The notes under the pieces are model-generated. The model had not been told where the DNA came from. It did no database searches and worked only from the letters and a program-made list of their open reading frames with translations. From Henricia sp. BOLD:AAB3569 (taxonomy: Eukaryota > Echinodermata > Asteroidea > Spinulosida > Echinasteridae), in NCBI GenBank assembly GCA_037783545.1, contig JBBELK010000975.1:292873-356872 (forward strand): a stretch of 64,000 nucleotides of DNA, written 5' to 3'. Position numbers and translations under genes: made by a program. This document shows positions 1 to 11,200 of this stretch, one piece after another; positions within the stretch are counted from its first letter, which is position 1, and every line of letters starts with the position of its first letter.

Positions 1-775
1 ATCGCTTCACATAAATGAGAATAAAATCGATGAACGTTGTCGTGTCCCCAGAGCCCCATAGGTTTGTGTGAAAATTGCCAGCCTACTTTGTCATCCAATC
101 CCGTGATGCCTTGAGAACGTGTTTATTTGAAAGGGGTTATTCAATATATTATTATCGATATTTTTACAAAGAGGTAAAACAAAACAAAAATGTACACGGG
201 GAATTTACAAGACAGTTATAAAATCCACATTCGCCAGCGACGCTGATTTGAGTCATTTTGTCCGTGCATTATTCGAGCGTATAGCAGGCGACTTCTGTGT
301 ATAACTATAGCAGACGACACGCGGTCTTTTCTAACTTAGATTTGGCCTTTTTTGCTGCATAAGCATGCGCAGTCAGACGTGCTTTTCCTTGCTTACGGTA
401 GCAAAGCAAAAAATCTGCCATGAAATACGTTTACCGTAAGCACAGATTTGTTTTTTGCTACAGCAAGCAAGGATATCGTCGCTTATACGGTAAACAATTC
501 CATAAAATTGGGCCCAGAATTGTGTTCTGTTGACAACTCGCCTCGGTAACCAATCACATGGTAACACGGTGATTTATGTTAATTACTCACGTTTTGAAAT
601 ATAACTATAAAAAGTCTGATTCTTCAATTATGTTAAATAGTTTGTGTTTCAATGCCCGGTCATATAATTAAAGGCCTATGTCATATCATTTTCAGATGAA
701 ACATTTTATGCATTCATGCACTTCACGGAAATGTACATTTTAGAAAATATATCTCATTATTTTATCAATTTTCAG
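1..775. other. intergenic or upstream intron of the class B GPCR
   Basis: I see no convincing coding exon here. An imperfect hairpin spans about 380-472: the left arm reads ccttgcttacggtagcaaag and the right arm is its approximate reverse complement near 450-472, the form of a small foldback element. In-frame ATGs at 716 and 731 run without a stop into the first supported GPCR exon, so the true start codon may lie here or in an exon left of the window. Confidence 0.5.
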
Positions 776-3700
776 AAGTTGACAACTTGCTTCCTAGTTT
801 CATTTATTGGACTATACCTAACGGCGTGCACAGTACTGGCACGTGACGTCACTGTGCGGGTATCAACCACTACTGAAAGCTACGGTAATTACACCACGTC
901 AGGTAACTTAAAGTCAATTTTCCATTGTTTTTGTTCTGTGAATTATATTTGTTTTAATGCACATGTACATGGGCTGCAACAAAGATATATTTTTTTGTGA
1001 GTTTCAAAGACTTGAAAAAAAAAACACGGGCTAGTCTCATAGTCGCGTCTTTCCACTGATGGGGGAAAAACCTGTGTGTGGTACAATGTATATACGCAGC
1101 TACAAATATTGATGCAAAGAGTGACAATGTTTGGTTGTACTTGCTGCTCAAAATACGTATAATGCTGCCGTAACTAAATACACCATAAGGGTTTCTTGAC
1201 AGAACGGATCTTTAACCAGTAGGATTCATTATATGTTAACAGTTTCAGCATGCATTGACACCAATACAAGCCAATCGAACCAAACGGGGTGCGATACGTC
1301 AACGCAAGATGGCGAAATTGCTTCGTGTGGAGAGTGTAGACCCAGAGGTAAGTTGGAATATCACGTGACTGCCGTCCTCGAAGCCCATTGGCTGTACCAA
1401 GGACTATCCAGGGCGAGGGGTAGGGGGAGATAAATTTATTTAATGTACCTATCAAAATGATCTTGATCTTGTCATGCATATTCAACTTGTAAATCATACC
1501 TAATGCTAGACGGATATAATAATTGATGATCCTTGGCCTTATATTTCTCGTAGTATTCTGGGCGTGCGTGAACGGATCAGCCACCTTGATCTCCTTTGAA
1601 GAATCCGTAGTCAACCGGGTAAGCCTAAGGAGAGAACGTGTCACATTGTTGGAGACCATCATTGGCTAAGTTCTGCAACTTGATCCTCTTAATAAAGACC
1701 GTCTAAGTGCAATAGCAATATCAGCAGCAGTATTTACGCCTATTATTAACAAATAAAGGAGGTTCTGAACCAATCGATGCGATGTTTGGTTTCAGTGCAG
1801 CTGAACGTTTATCTAATTATATAATCATAATGTATTTGCAAGAACAGTGCAAGATTTTGACAAAAACATAAGTCTTTAATCTCTTTTACATTTGTTTAAA
1901 CAAAATGGCGTCACTCGTAAATTGCCAAACGGAGTGCAGTAAAATTACGTATATGGTTTCCTTGGTGCATCTAATCGTGGATGACATGAGTTTGGTTGCG
2001 ATTGTTCTGAGTCCGATGTCGCTTTTTCCGCGAGATGTTGACGGTTCTGTTGTGGGCTCACGACCCAAGAGTTTCGCAGGTCGACCCGGGAGCACGTTTA
2101 GACACATTTTCGTTCATTTTCCTACCATTTCTCCCCTTTCACTCTTCAGGTAATCTATGTGATTGTGTATATCGGATACTCCGTGTCGCTTCTTGCCTGC
2201 ATCATCGCTAATGTCATCTACATCTTAACAAGGTTCGTGCAACTCAATTAGGCCTAAACTAAAAGGGTTTTTTAAATGAAGGAATTGATCTTATGAAACG
2301 AGTTCAGTGCATCAAGTAAATGACTTGCAAATGTAATGTTGTGTTCCTGCTATACATGCATAAACAAATTATACTTATAGCACTTATAATAAGGTGATCT
2401 AACATTGGCATATACATGCGTGCATCTTTTCTCAACAGACGCACACTCAACGCTAAAGGAAGTCCCTACCACATACACTGGAACCTCGTTGCGACTTTTA
2501 CCGTGTATCACGTGGTGTTCCTCATTAACTACAACATTTTGCCATGGTGTGACGTCACTAATATGGTAAATTTACGGCGTAAGCCAAAAGAACCCAACAT
2601 TGGGGGCATATAATCACCACACAAAAATGGAATCCTACCAGATGGTGAAAAATAAAATATCTTAATCGGAAGACGACTTTTTTTCTTAATAAAAACATAT
2701 ACATTTTGGTCAAATTGATAAATGTTACATGTATAGGCCTATTTATATTTCTGCTTATCCGATGAATTGTCTCTTCAGCCTGTCCGGAATCTGCTGAACG
2801 TGTTGCTCGCTTACACCGTTTTAGCTAACTTCTTCTGGATGTTAGTTGAAGGTTTGGTGCTTTTCTGTATCGTCGTCAAGAGTTTCTTCCGAGCTCAGAA
2901 AGGACGACAATTCATCAAGTGGTGTGTTCTTGGATGGGGTGAGTACACGAGTATTCGAATGTTGACGTCACGACAGAGTTTTTGCACTTCGATGCAGCAA
3001 AGTGAACTAGTTTTAGCTTGTGCAAGTGGTTGACGTCAGAATGAATATGAATATTATGTGAAACATTTCAAGCAAGTTAGATATATTTCAACTTTTTGAA
3101 AGGTTCGCTGCTGTGACGTCAAATTTACCATCCTGTTCGCGCAGACGCAAAGTATATATCGGCTCTTACGCCAGATTCTCGTTCACATTCGCTTTTGCGT
3201 GAAGTATAATTTGTTTTACTCATAATGCCCCCTTGCGAAATAAATAAAACTACTATTTACTAATTAATTAATAATTGATTTAATTTTTACCCAGGTGCCC
3301 CAGCGGTGATCGTTATTATATGGATTGTAGTTGAGAAGTTATCATTACCCGAAGGATGCACGTAAGTTGATTATTGACGTCATTGGAACAGTTAAATCAG
3401 TGGATTTTCCTGTTGTTTTAAGCTGTATATTTCTTGATGTTTGCACCGTATGGCATGGTTTTGTTTATTGTGTTTCAAAGCAGTTTTTACACACTGACAT
3501 CTTTTTACCACAGGATTCTCCAACTTGAGGTGTCCAGGCCATCATTGAAAGGAATTATTTGTCTGGGAGTCCCAGTCCTCACCATTCTCGTGGTACGTTT
3601 AGCTTTGAAATAAGAACAAAAAGGTAATATCTTCTGACTTAAATCTTAAAGAAAGACTTTAGGAAGTATTAGAGGTTTCAGAAGTGGAGGCATCTTGGTC

Positions 3701-5702
3701 GCGTAGGTAAAATGATTCCATCAAAACACTGGCCTTTTCGTACGTTATTTGCGCCCTTTGATCATTGGAAATATTGTACCATAATAGACCCTTTGCGCCG
3801 GCGGCCATGACAGGGGGCAAATTTTCTTATTTAAATGACGTGACAATAGATCCACAAAGTGGCTTCTCGTGCATGATGTCCAGTGACAATGTGACTGCCT
3901 CTGTCAATGCCGCCGGTACAAAGAGTCTTTTGAACCATTTTTGTTAACTCCAGTTATGATATTACTGCATATAGCTTTACCGTGTTTGCGAATGTTATAA
4001 ACAAAGTCATTGTGGTTTCTTTGTTTGTCGTCACAGGTGAATGGAATTGTGTTATTTGTTGTGATGCGGAACATCAGCGGAAAACTAAAGTCACTAGACC
4101 GCAAAGACGAGCGGAAAAGACACAGGTACTTGCCCGATTTACTCCCCTATATAGGTGCATTAAAGGCACAGGCTCGTCAGCAATGCGCGCGTGCCAAATT
4201 CGTGCCACGAAATACGCAGCTCCATGCCTTTGCTATGGAGCTGCGAAAATTTGTGGGGGAGCACGTAACGCCCCCCCTCCCCCTGATCCACAGCCTAATC
4301 ACGTGACCCTGACCTTTCATCGTTATAAAAACTTTATGGGCACAGACAATTTAAAACAAATGGGCGCTTTGTCAACGGCTGTTGTCTGTACTGCATTTTT
4401 GAGGGTAAAACTTTTAGAAGCTGTCCAGTGGTTTCCTATAGGGGAATTGAATTTCAATTTTTTAAGAGGTGTTTTACTTTTTAAAAAGTATATTTTTTCT
4501 CTCTCCAGACGAACAGCCAAGTCGACCCTGGTGCTGTTAGTGCTTCTCGGCTGCTACTACGTGCTTCCCATACTAATTAGCTGGATCGGTGAGCCGTGTA
4601 TTCTACTGTTCATCGTACCCAATATAGCTTACATCATTTCATCCATACAAGGTCTGGCTGTCAGCACGCTCTATGTCTTCTGTAATGCTGAGGTATGTGA
4701 ACAGGTACGGCATGCTCGAAATCACTAAACAGCAAACAAATGTTTAAAAGTTGTAAACAACCAGAGTTGTTCAGGTGCCCTGCTTCAACAACTTGTTAAT
4801 ATTTAAACAGTTGTTTAAGCCGGGCACCGTGAACAATCGTGAACGACTCGGGAACAATCGTGAACGACTCGGGAACAATCGTGAACGACTCGGGAACAAT
4901 CGTGAACGACTCGGGAACAACCCCTGCAGTTGTTTAAAAGTTTTAAACGGCGTTTTAACAATGTGGATTCAGGCTTAGCGCTTCAGGCTTAGTTTTTAAG
5001 ATTTTCTGTTTTCGTCTGTGCCCAGTTTAGGTTCCTCCTATATAACGGCCTTGAGTGGGTTAAACAGAACAGGAAACGAAGCCGACTGTTTCCAAAACAG
5101 CCATTGAATGTTGACGGGGAATCCTCCACGAACATCCTCAAGGGATTTTAACCCTTTGAATTATTTTTGAATTATGTTCATAAAGTGCAAAAGGTACTGT
5201 TTTTGGGCCCCAATACTGAGGGACCATTTGGGGAAGGTTAACAGTGTTTGCACGAGGCTCTAAATTTAGATAATCACGGCGGAGGTTTACTACAAATGAG
5301 ACATCTTGATCTTTTTCTCGCAAGGTTCGACGCACAATTGGTAAACGGTTCTCGGACAAGAACGGAAACTTTGTCACACGGATCACGCGCATAAGTACAC
5401 CGACCAACACCGATAGCGGCGGCAAACGGGGCAGCAGTTCCTCAGGAAGCGACGTGAAACACTCGGGGCGTCGTAGCGGCACAGGCCCGGTAACTACGGA
5501 GGTGGAAATGGCTCTGGTGGCCCGCCCAAACGGAGGAGAAGGCTCGGACGTAAACAGCAACAAACCAGATCGCTCGGATGCTGACCGTATCGTAATGGAG
5601 GTGGATGAAAATATTAATACAGCAGGCCAAAGTAAAGTCAGCAAAGCACAGTCTGCGGCAGGGTACTCCAAGTTGGGCTCCACTGATCCAGACGAATGTT
5701 AA
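776..5702 (+). CDS. secretin-type (class B) G-protein-coupled receptor, 5' end unresolved
   Basis: Seven-helix plasma-membrane receptor, presumably for a peptide ligand. Exons with closing phases: 776-902, 1243-1347, 1554-1618, 2150-2232, 2439-2565, 2779-2938, 3295-3361, 3514-3592, 4037-4125, 4509-4692, 5325-5702 (487 codons plus an unseen start). The first exon has a signal-peptide-like hydrophobic run (TTCFLVSFIGLYLTACTVLA). Class B hallmarks are visible: HWNL in TM2, FFWMLVEGL in TM3, GWGAP at TM4, KSTLVLLVLLG in TM6 and QGLAVSTLYVFCNAEV in TM7. The disulphide candidates WC before TM3 and EGC after TM4 are present. The extracellular region has five Cys and several N-X-S/T sites but no clear CWP motif of a hormone-receptor domain, so it is divergent or an exon is missed. 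The ~125-residue tail is Ser/Thr-rich. It looks nearest to CRH/DH44-type receptors, but the subfamily and ligand are not settled. Confidence 0.88.
3786..3927. mobile_element. MITE-like foldback element, family A copy 1
   Basis: Terminal inverted repeats begin agaccctttgcgccggcggc and end with the imperfect complement ccgccggtacaaagagtct. The interior shares gacaatagatccacaa and cagtgacaatgtgactgcc with the copies at 44722 and 50159. It sits in an intron of the class B GPCR and has no coding capacity, so it is non-autonomous. Confidence 0.7.
4829..4920 (+). repeat. 21-bp minisatellite, about four units
   Basis: The unit gggaacaatcgtgaacgact(c) is repeated four times with essentially no divergence, in the last intron of the class B GPCR. 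It is flanked by gttgttt/aaacaac inverted motifs that may form a hairpin. Confidence 0.9.
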
Positions 5703-6714
5703 AAAAGACTAAACCCATTTTCACACGAGGCAAAACAAAACTCGCAAGATTTGAGATTTTCTCTATAGTTTCTCATGCTTGAGATAATCTTACAAAGGTG
5801 CCGTCGTGTGAAAGGACATCAATACTTGAGAGTGACAAGCATTCCCTAGGAAATTGTCTCAATCGTTGAGATCTTTTGTGGGAGGTCTAGACCGATATTT
5901 TGGAGGAGGACAATGTACATCAGTGCTAGGATGTCTTGTGGAAAGATTGTTTTATTTTTATGTATTTTTTAGTATATCATTTTAGTTGAAGATGAGGATT
6001 TTACAGACAGTTTGTAAGAACCCGACGCTAATAGCCGGCCCTGTTTTCAAACCCATATTGCAGAAAGTGATATTATGATGAATTCAGAAGGCGGTAATAG
6101 TGCTTCCCACCCTATAGGGGAGAAACGTGCATGGGAGTGTGGCTAGTTCGGCCCATCGGACATCAAACAGGGCCCTCCAAAACAATAAGATGGACCCTCG
6201 TTTTAGAACAGTGCAGAACTTAACTTGACACGGACACGTGTTAGATAGAGAAGAAATTACTGGCTGTGTCCAATGCGGTCACAGTTGCGGGGGGAACAAT
6301 TTATAGGTGCATAAGACGTATCTGAAGTATAAATAGATGAACTTGGGAAGAACCATGATTTGTAAAGAGCGAATCCTATCGTTTACAGGTATATAGGCGT
6401 AGGCCTATGCTCAGTTTTACCCAAAGGTCCGTCAAGGAAATGTATACTGTATATTGGTATTTGCTATATATCCTGAAATTATGACTGTTTTTAGTGTATA
6501 TATTACATGTGATTTGCAGCACATACATTTTCTCTGACTTGTTTAATAGCTAGTTTTTTCTTATAAGAAAAAACTGTTTTCGTTTGATGTCACAACAATA
6601 AACTGTCAAATTAATCAAAGAAAATAAAAAAGACCTCTCCCTTGTCAGCTGGTGAGCAGAATAAGACATAACGTTGAGTATTTTCTAAAACTTACGATAA
6701 AAAAATAAATTCTT
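5703..6714. other. 3' region of the class B GPCR and intergenic DNA
   Basis: No coding exon recognised. It probably includes the 3' UTR of the upstream GPCR; possible AATAAA poly(A) signals occur near 6597 and 6622. The rest is AT-rich with no recognised repeat. Confidence 0.4.
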
Positions 6715-6787
6715 TGGAAGATCCAGGTATCGATCCCGGTACCTCTCACATGCTAAGCGAGCGCTCTACCACTTGAGCTAATCCCCC
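6715..6787 (-). tRNA. tRNA-Ala (AGC)
   Basis: The 73-nt minus-strand sequence folds as a cloverleaf. Acceptor GGGGGAT pairs with ATCTTCC (two G-U pairs), discriminator A. The D-arm contains the A box TAGCTCAAGTGGTAGAGC. The anticodon loop TTAGCAT carries AGC between CTCGC and GTGAG, and the B box region reads GGGATCGATAC. No intron. A near-identical gene lies 1.2 kb away on the same strand. Confidence 0.93.
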
Positions 6788-7199
6788 ACTGGTCATGTAT
6801 TTTCTTGAGGGGACATCTCAATTTTTAGTTACTGCCCGTGGAACTGGATGATCTGGAGGGACGAATAAGAACTCGTCGCCCTTCTCACAGCGGGTGCACG
6901 TGCGCCCCGTGGCACCCACGAAAAAATCTATGATTGATTTTTACATTGCGTTAAAAATGCAAAGAAAAGTTGGGGGGGAAATGTGAAAACGATATGTACC
7001 TATACCTGAAACTGACTTGATGTCTGCTGAGAGTGCTGTATGCCCTGATTATATACATGCATGTGTGCACGTGGTGGAATGGGAAGAGGACTCCCAGATT
7101 GAAATTTTCAAAATCTTCACGGAGCCCCAAAAAAGTCTTAATTGATGAGTTGTGTTGAAAAATGAAACTCAATTTATTGAGAATCACGAAAGTTCCGAG

Positions 7200-7610
7200 T
7201 TAATCAAAATTAACACCACCCACTTCGTTCAGATTAACTTAACAGATCTGTTAACAGATCTGTCACACTAACAGTACACGATCGATGTGTAACATGAGGT
7301 GTTCAACTAACATGAGATGTAACACTAACACGCCTTAAACATCATGTTAACATCGAGTTAACACGGTGTTTGTTCTGAGGTCACAATTCTGATTAAGTTA
7401 ACAGATCTTTTACACTAACACTAACACGCAACGCAGAGCTGTGACTTTGCCCTATGTACAGTGCACCGAAGTAACATGGTGTTAACACCCTGTTAACAGA
7501 TCTGTTAACACGGTGTTAGCCTGGACGTTGAGTTAGAGGCCGAGATTAATGCCGTGTTAACATATCTGTTAACAGATCTGTAACACTAACACGTAACACA
7601 CAGAATTGTG
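7200..7610. repeat. cluster of palindromic TTAACA / GTTAACAC motifs
   Basis: About 400 bp are built from short self-complementary words: ttaacagatctgttaac occurs at 7240, 7493 and 7568, mixed with taacacggtgttaac-type palindromes and acactaacac. Spacing is irregular, so this is not a simple tandem array. Composition resembles the TIR element at 59519, which also uses GGTGTTAA words. Confidence 0.65.
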
Positions 7611-7778
7611 ACCGCCCACTGTGCAAATCTGTGTGCCGCAGAGAAAGACGGTCGTTTTCCTGCGCTGCATGCAGTATAAATTTCTAAGGGTTCTGAAGGC
7701 GAGGAAGGCGTCAACTGTTGAGTAAAATAAGAAATTACTGACGGAGGATGGGTAGTTTGTTTTTTCAAGAAATAATAC

Positions 7779-7914
7779 GGCTGGATCTGAATGAGTGGCT
7801 TTGGCTGCGGCTGTGGCTGTTGCTATGTTGTTGCTATGGGCGGACAATGACAATCCTTAGAAACAGCATTACCACAGCCTAGCCACAGCCAAAGCCACTA
7901 ATTCAGATCTAGCC
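7779..7914. mobile_element. small foldback (MITE-like) element
   Basis: Imperfect inverted repeats of about 40 bp: ggctggatctgaatgagtgg on the left and ccactaattcagatctagcc on the right, both followed inwards by Gly/Cys-like ggctttggctg / cagccaaagcc runs. The spacer is about 50 bp and non-coding. No target duplication was resolved. Confidence 0.65.
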
Positions 7915-7943
7915 TACGCTAAGAAAGAAAAGAAGAAAACAAT

Positions 7944-8016
7944 TGGAGAATCCGGGTATCGATCCCGGTACCTCTCACATGCTAAGCGAGCGCTCTACCA
8001 CTTGAGCTAATCCCCC
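7944..8016 (-). tRNA. tRNA-Ala (AGC)
   Basis: 73-nt cloverleaf, nearly identical to the gene at 6715-6787. It differs mainly in the T-arm and acceptor 3' strand: acceptor GGGGGAT pairs with ATTCTCC, and the T stem CCGGG pairs with CCCGG. The anticodon is AGC in loop TTAGCAT. The compensated stem changes argue that both copies are functional genes, not SINE heads. Confidence 0.93.
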
Positions 8017-8261
8017 CACATGACATAAAGCGATTTCCATCATTTATAATCGATAGCATACATATACAGAGAAAGGACGTAGGGGGCGCCATATATTACA
8101 GCGCATATAGCGAACTAGAACTAGCGGTAGCAAGTCAGTGGTCGATCTTTTTTAGTTTATTTATGTTGTCCATGGGTCTCTAAAGGCAGGGAATGTGTTT
8201 TAGGTATTTTAATTACTGGTGTACCATTATCGCAAGCTTCCTTTATTTGACCGCTTTGACA

Positions 8262-11200
8262 ATGGCAACGCCGCCAACGGATGGAAATGCGATTGCTGAA
8301 GACAACAAAAAAGGTAGGCCTCGGTTATCATCATGGCAATGGTAATATATCTGGGCCTGGGGCGTTCGAGATGCTTACACTGCGTAACACGGGGTTTACA
8401 CCGGGGGAAGCCTCCAGAAAGATGCAAAACGAACGACACGGGTGGAGCCTTATAAACGCTGTTATCGTTTGACTCAGGATGAAAAATGAAGCCGGCGCTA
8501 CGCAAAAACAGTTGCCATGGTTGCCCTAAGAGTAAAGTAGGCCTACCGCAATAAACTTTGTCAATGCCCACAATCACAGACATCTGCTGATTAAACAAAA
8601 CGTATTTACAGCCCTATTCCCTTTTATTTTGTGTCATAAATTTGTGTTTTTCTTCGTACTCGTGTCGCGATTCCAAACTGTACGCCATGTTTTACTACTC
8701 GCGGTTACCAGATGACGTCAATACACCAGAGACCCAGCCGTGAGCTCGGGCAGTGGTGGCTGCCACCGAGTTGCGGATTTGAATCCGGCTGCGGTACCTG
8801 TGCTCTTTAGAAAGGCACTCAACCACACTTGCTTCATCCTTCGGAAGGGATGTAAAGCGGTTGGTCCAGTGTGTTAGGTAATGGTAACGCACTCTAAAGA
8901 TCCCAGGGCATTCTTTTGTGAAGAGCAAGGGGATTCCCCGGTGTCTCTGGCCATTTCTAATTATAATTCTTCATAGGTTTCCTCACGCTTGCGAGTGACA
9001 GTGCAATGAGCACTATTGAGGAATCCTTGGTATGAATACCAGAAAGAAATAATAATAATAATAATAACAATAAAAATAGACTAAACCATAGGATGTAGAT
9101 GCCACCTGAACGCTGCGTGGTTTGACTAGCTAGTCTGACTAGATGAACCAAGCCCCGGGGGTAGGTTAGTCTAGTCAGACTAGCTAGTCAAACCACGCAT
9201 GCTGCGTATCATAGTGTTGTATGCTCCGTAACGACAATGGTCTAGTTAACTATAGTCGCCCGCCTGAACTTGCTCATGGTGGTTATATTGATGAATAATA
9301 ATGGTATCTTTTTCTCTCAGATTAAACACGAATTTTGGTAAATGTATATATTGGAATCGATAGCTTATTCAGTTCTAAGATATACTTCCCACTTGCACTT
9401 CTGTCGGAAATGTTGCATAATTTATAATATAAATAGGCCTAAATGATGAAATAAAATTACTGCAAAGTAATGCACAAAATTAAGGCACGAGCGGTCCATG
9501 CGTATGTAACTGTAAGCTCGACAACAGAGGGCGCTGCTTGTGCGTACGTATGTTATGTAGCCCTGACTGTCTGTGTGTTGTTATTTACACAGTCACAGGT
9601 GACATCATGCTGATTGACCAATCAGGAGTTACGTATGGTGGCATCTTGAATGAGCTATCACCGGATGTAAAGACGAGTGATTCGGATGTTTCTATGGTGA
9701 TTGAGGTGAGTATTACGGATGGCAGTACAGTGCACTATTACGATTGTAATAGTTTCAATGATGAGTGGGGTCACACAACAAACTTATGATCGGATTGTAA
9801 TTGTATTACAATGAAGTGGGGTCACACGAATTACGAGGTCGTAATCGACTTGTGGCCTAGACAAACATGCGCGTCCCTCATCGAACGTCCCGCGTAGAGC
9901 GTCGTGCATCAAGCGCCTGAAGCTCTGAATGCTCCGTGCGGATTGAGCGGCGCGTCAAAACAACGCTTGCCTATGCCACGCAGAACATTCCAGCGTCATT
10001 TTCAAGCAGGGACTTGTGGGATGGATTGTAATATGATTAATTACGAGATGGGGTCACACGCGTGTTTTGCCATTCTATTGTGATACAACCACGATCGTAT
10101 CACAATAGAATGATGAGAATTTTTGTCGTTGACCGATTGTGATACGATTACAATAGATTTAGAGTCACACAGACAAAATCTCGTAATTGTTTTTCTTGTA
10201 AACTCGTGAAAAACAATTGCGGTCGCTGCAAATGATGTACATGTACTCTACCTTAAGCCGAAGGCCCTTGGCATTAAAATTGTCTGTTTTGGACCTACAC
10301 ATGTATGTCTGACACTGACGGGCAGATTTCACTCAAATCCTCTGCATGATTGTACTGAAACAAGCTCTGTTGATACATTATGATTTCAGTTTTTGAACGT
10401 ATTTTCTGTCGCAGTTTGCAATACAGTATGCAGAAAAGAGCCACCAAAGTACCATCTTAAAAGATGAAAATGGAAAAATTGTGGAGCCAACAGTCTCAAA
10501 TCTTCAGAAGTTGGTAAGTTTTGTTTGCTTTGTAAATTCTGAATCACCTTGTCACCTGAGACACTTTAATTAAAAAATGATTTGCAGCTAGTTATCAAGC
10601 AATAAAGACTTGGAGATTGCAACATTGCGTTCCCCTGGCATCAACCACATTGTCAGACTGCAGAACAGTGTTTGTTTCCAGTTATAGTTTGTTTTATTTG
10701 GATTCATTCTTATAAATTTGCAGTTAACAATAATATCACTGATAATACATGTACATCATTCTTCTTATGCCAATCTCCTAATTCCTTGTTCTTTATTTTT
10801 TAAATTCCTGATAAAACAAGGTTCCTATTACAAGACCATCATCTGCAAAAGGGGGGTAGGGATGCGTGTGAGTTGGAGCCAATGCGTACACCCAACTTTA
10901 AAGCATATAGGTGACGTCACAATGAAATGCATTTCGTGCGTACATACTTTATGGATGGCCCCAAAGGCCCAAGGATAGTTCATTAACAAGTTTTGTCTGT
11001 ATTTTTATCTCAAAACAGAGACTTCAGGCAACTCAAGATGGCACATCCCCATATCATATCGTGGAGACGACAATCGTTAATAACAAAGAGCAGTTTCAAC
11101 GCAGGAAACTCATTTATGGACTGACGTACTCTTTCTGTTTGACGTGGAAGAACGCGGGAAGGTCGTCGTATAAACACAACTTTGTTGTCTCATTAGACAG

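Larger units (their letters stand above)
6788..7943. other. intergenic spacer between the two tRNA-Ala genes
   Basis: No gene recognised. It holds the TTAACA palindrome cluster (7200-7610) and an inverted-repeat element (7779-7914), listed separately. Just downstream of the first tRNA, around 6885-6910, a short GC-rich palindrome-like stretch contains GGGTGCACGTG. Confidence 0.5.

Noticed and set aside
3982..4728. 248-codon frame spanning two GPCR exons and the intron between
   Set aside because: Only the parts at 4037-4125 and 4509-4692 match class B receptor sequence; the middle is intron with splice sites at both ends.
5138..5683. 181-codon minus-strand frame opposite the GPCR tail
   Set aside because: It is the shadow of the Ser/Thr-rich last exon of the class B GPCR and shows no family features.
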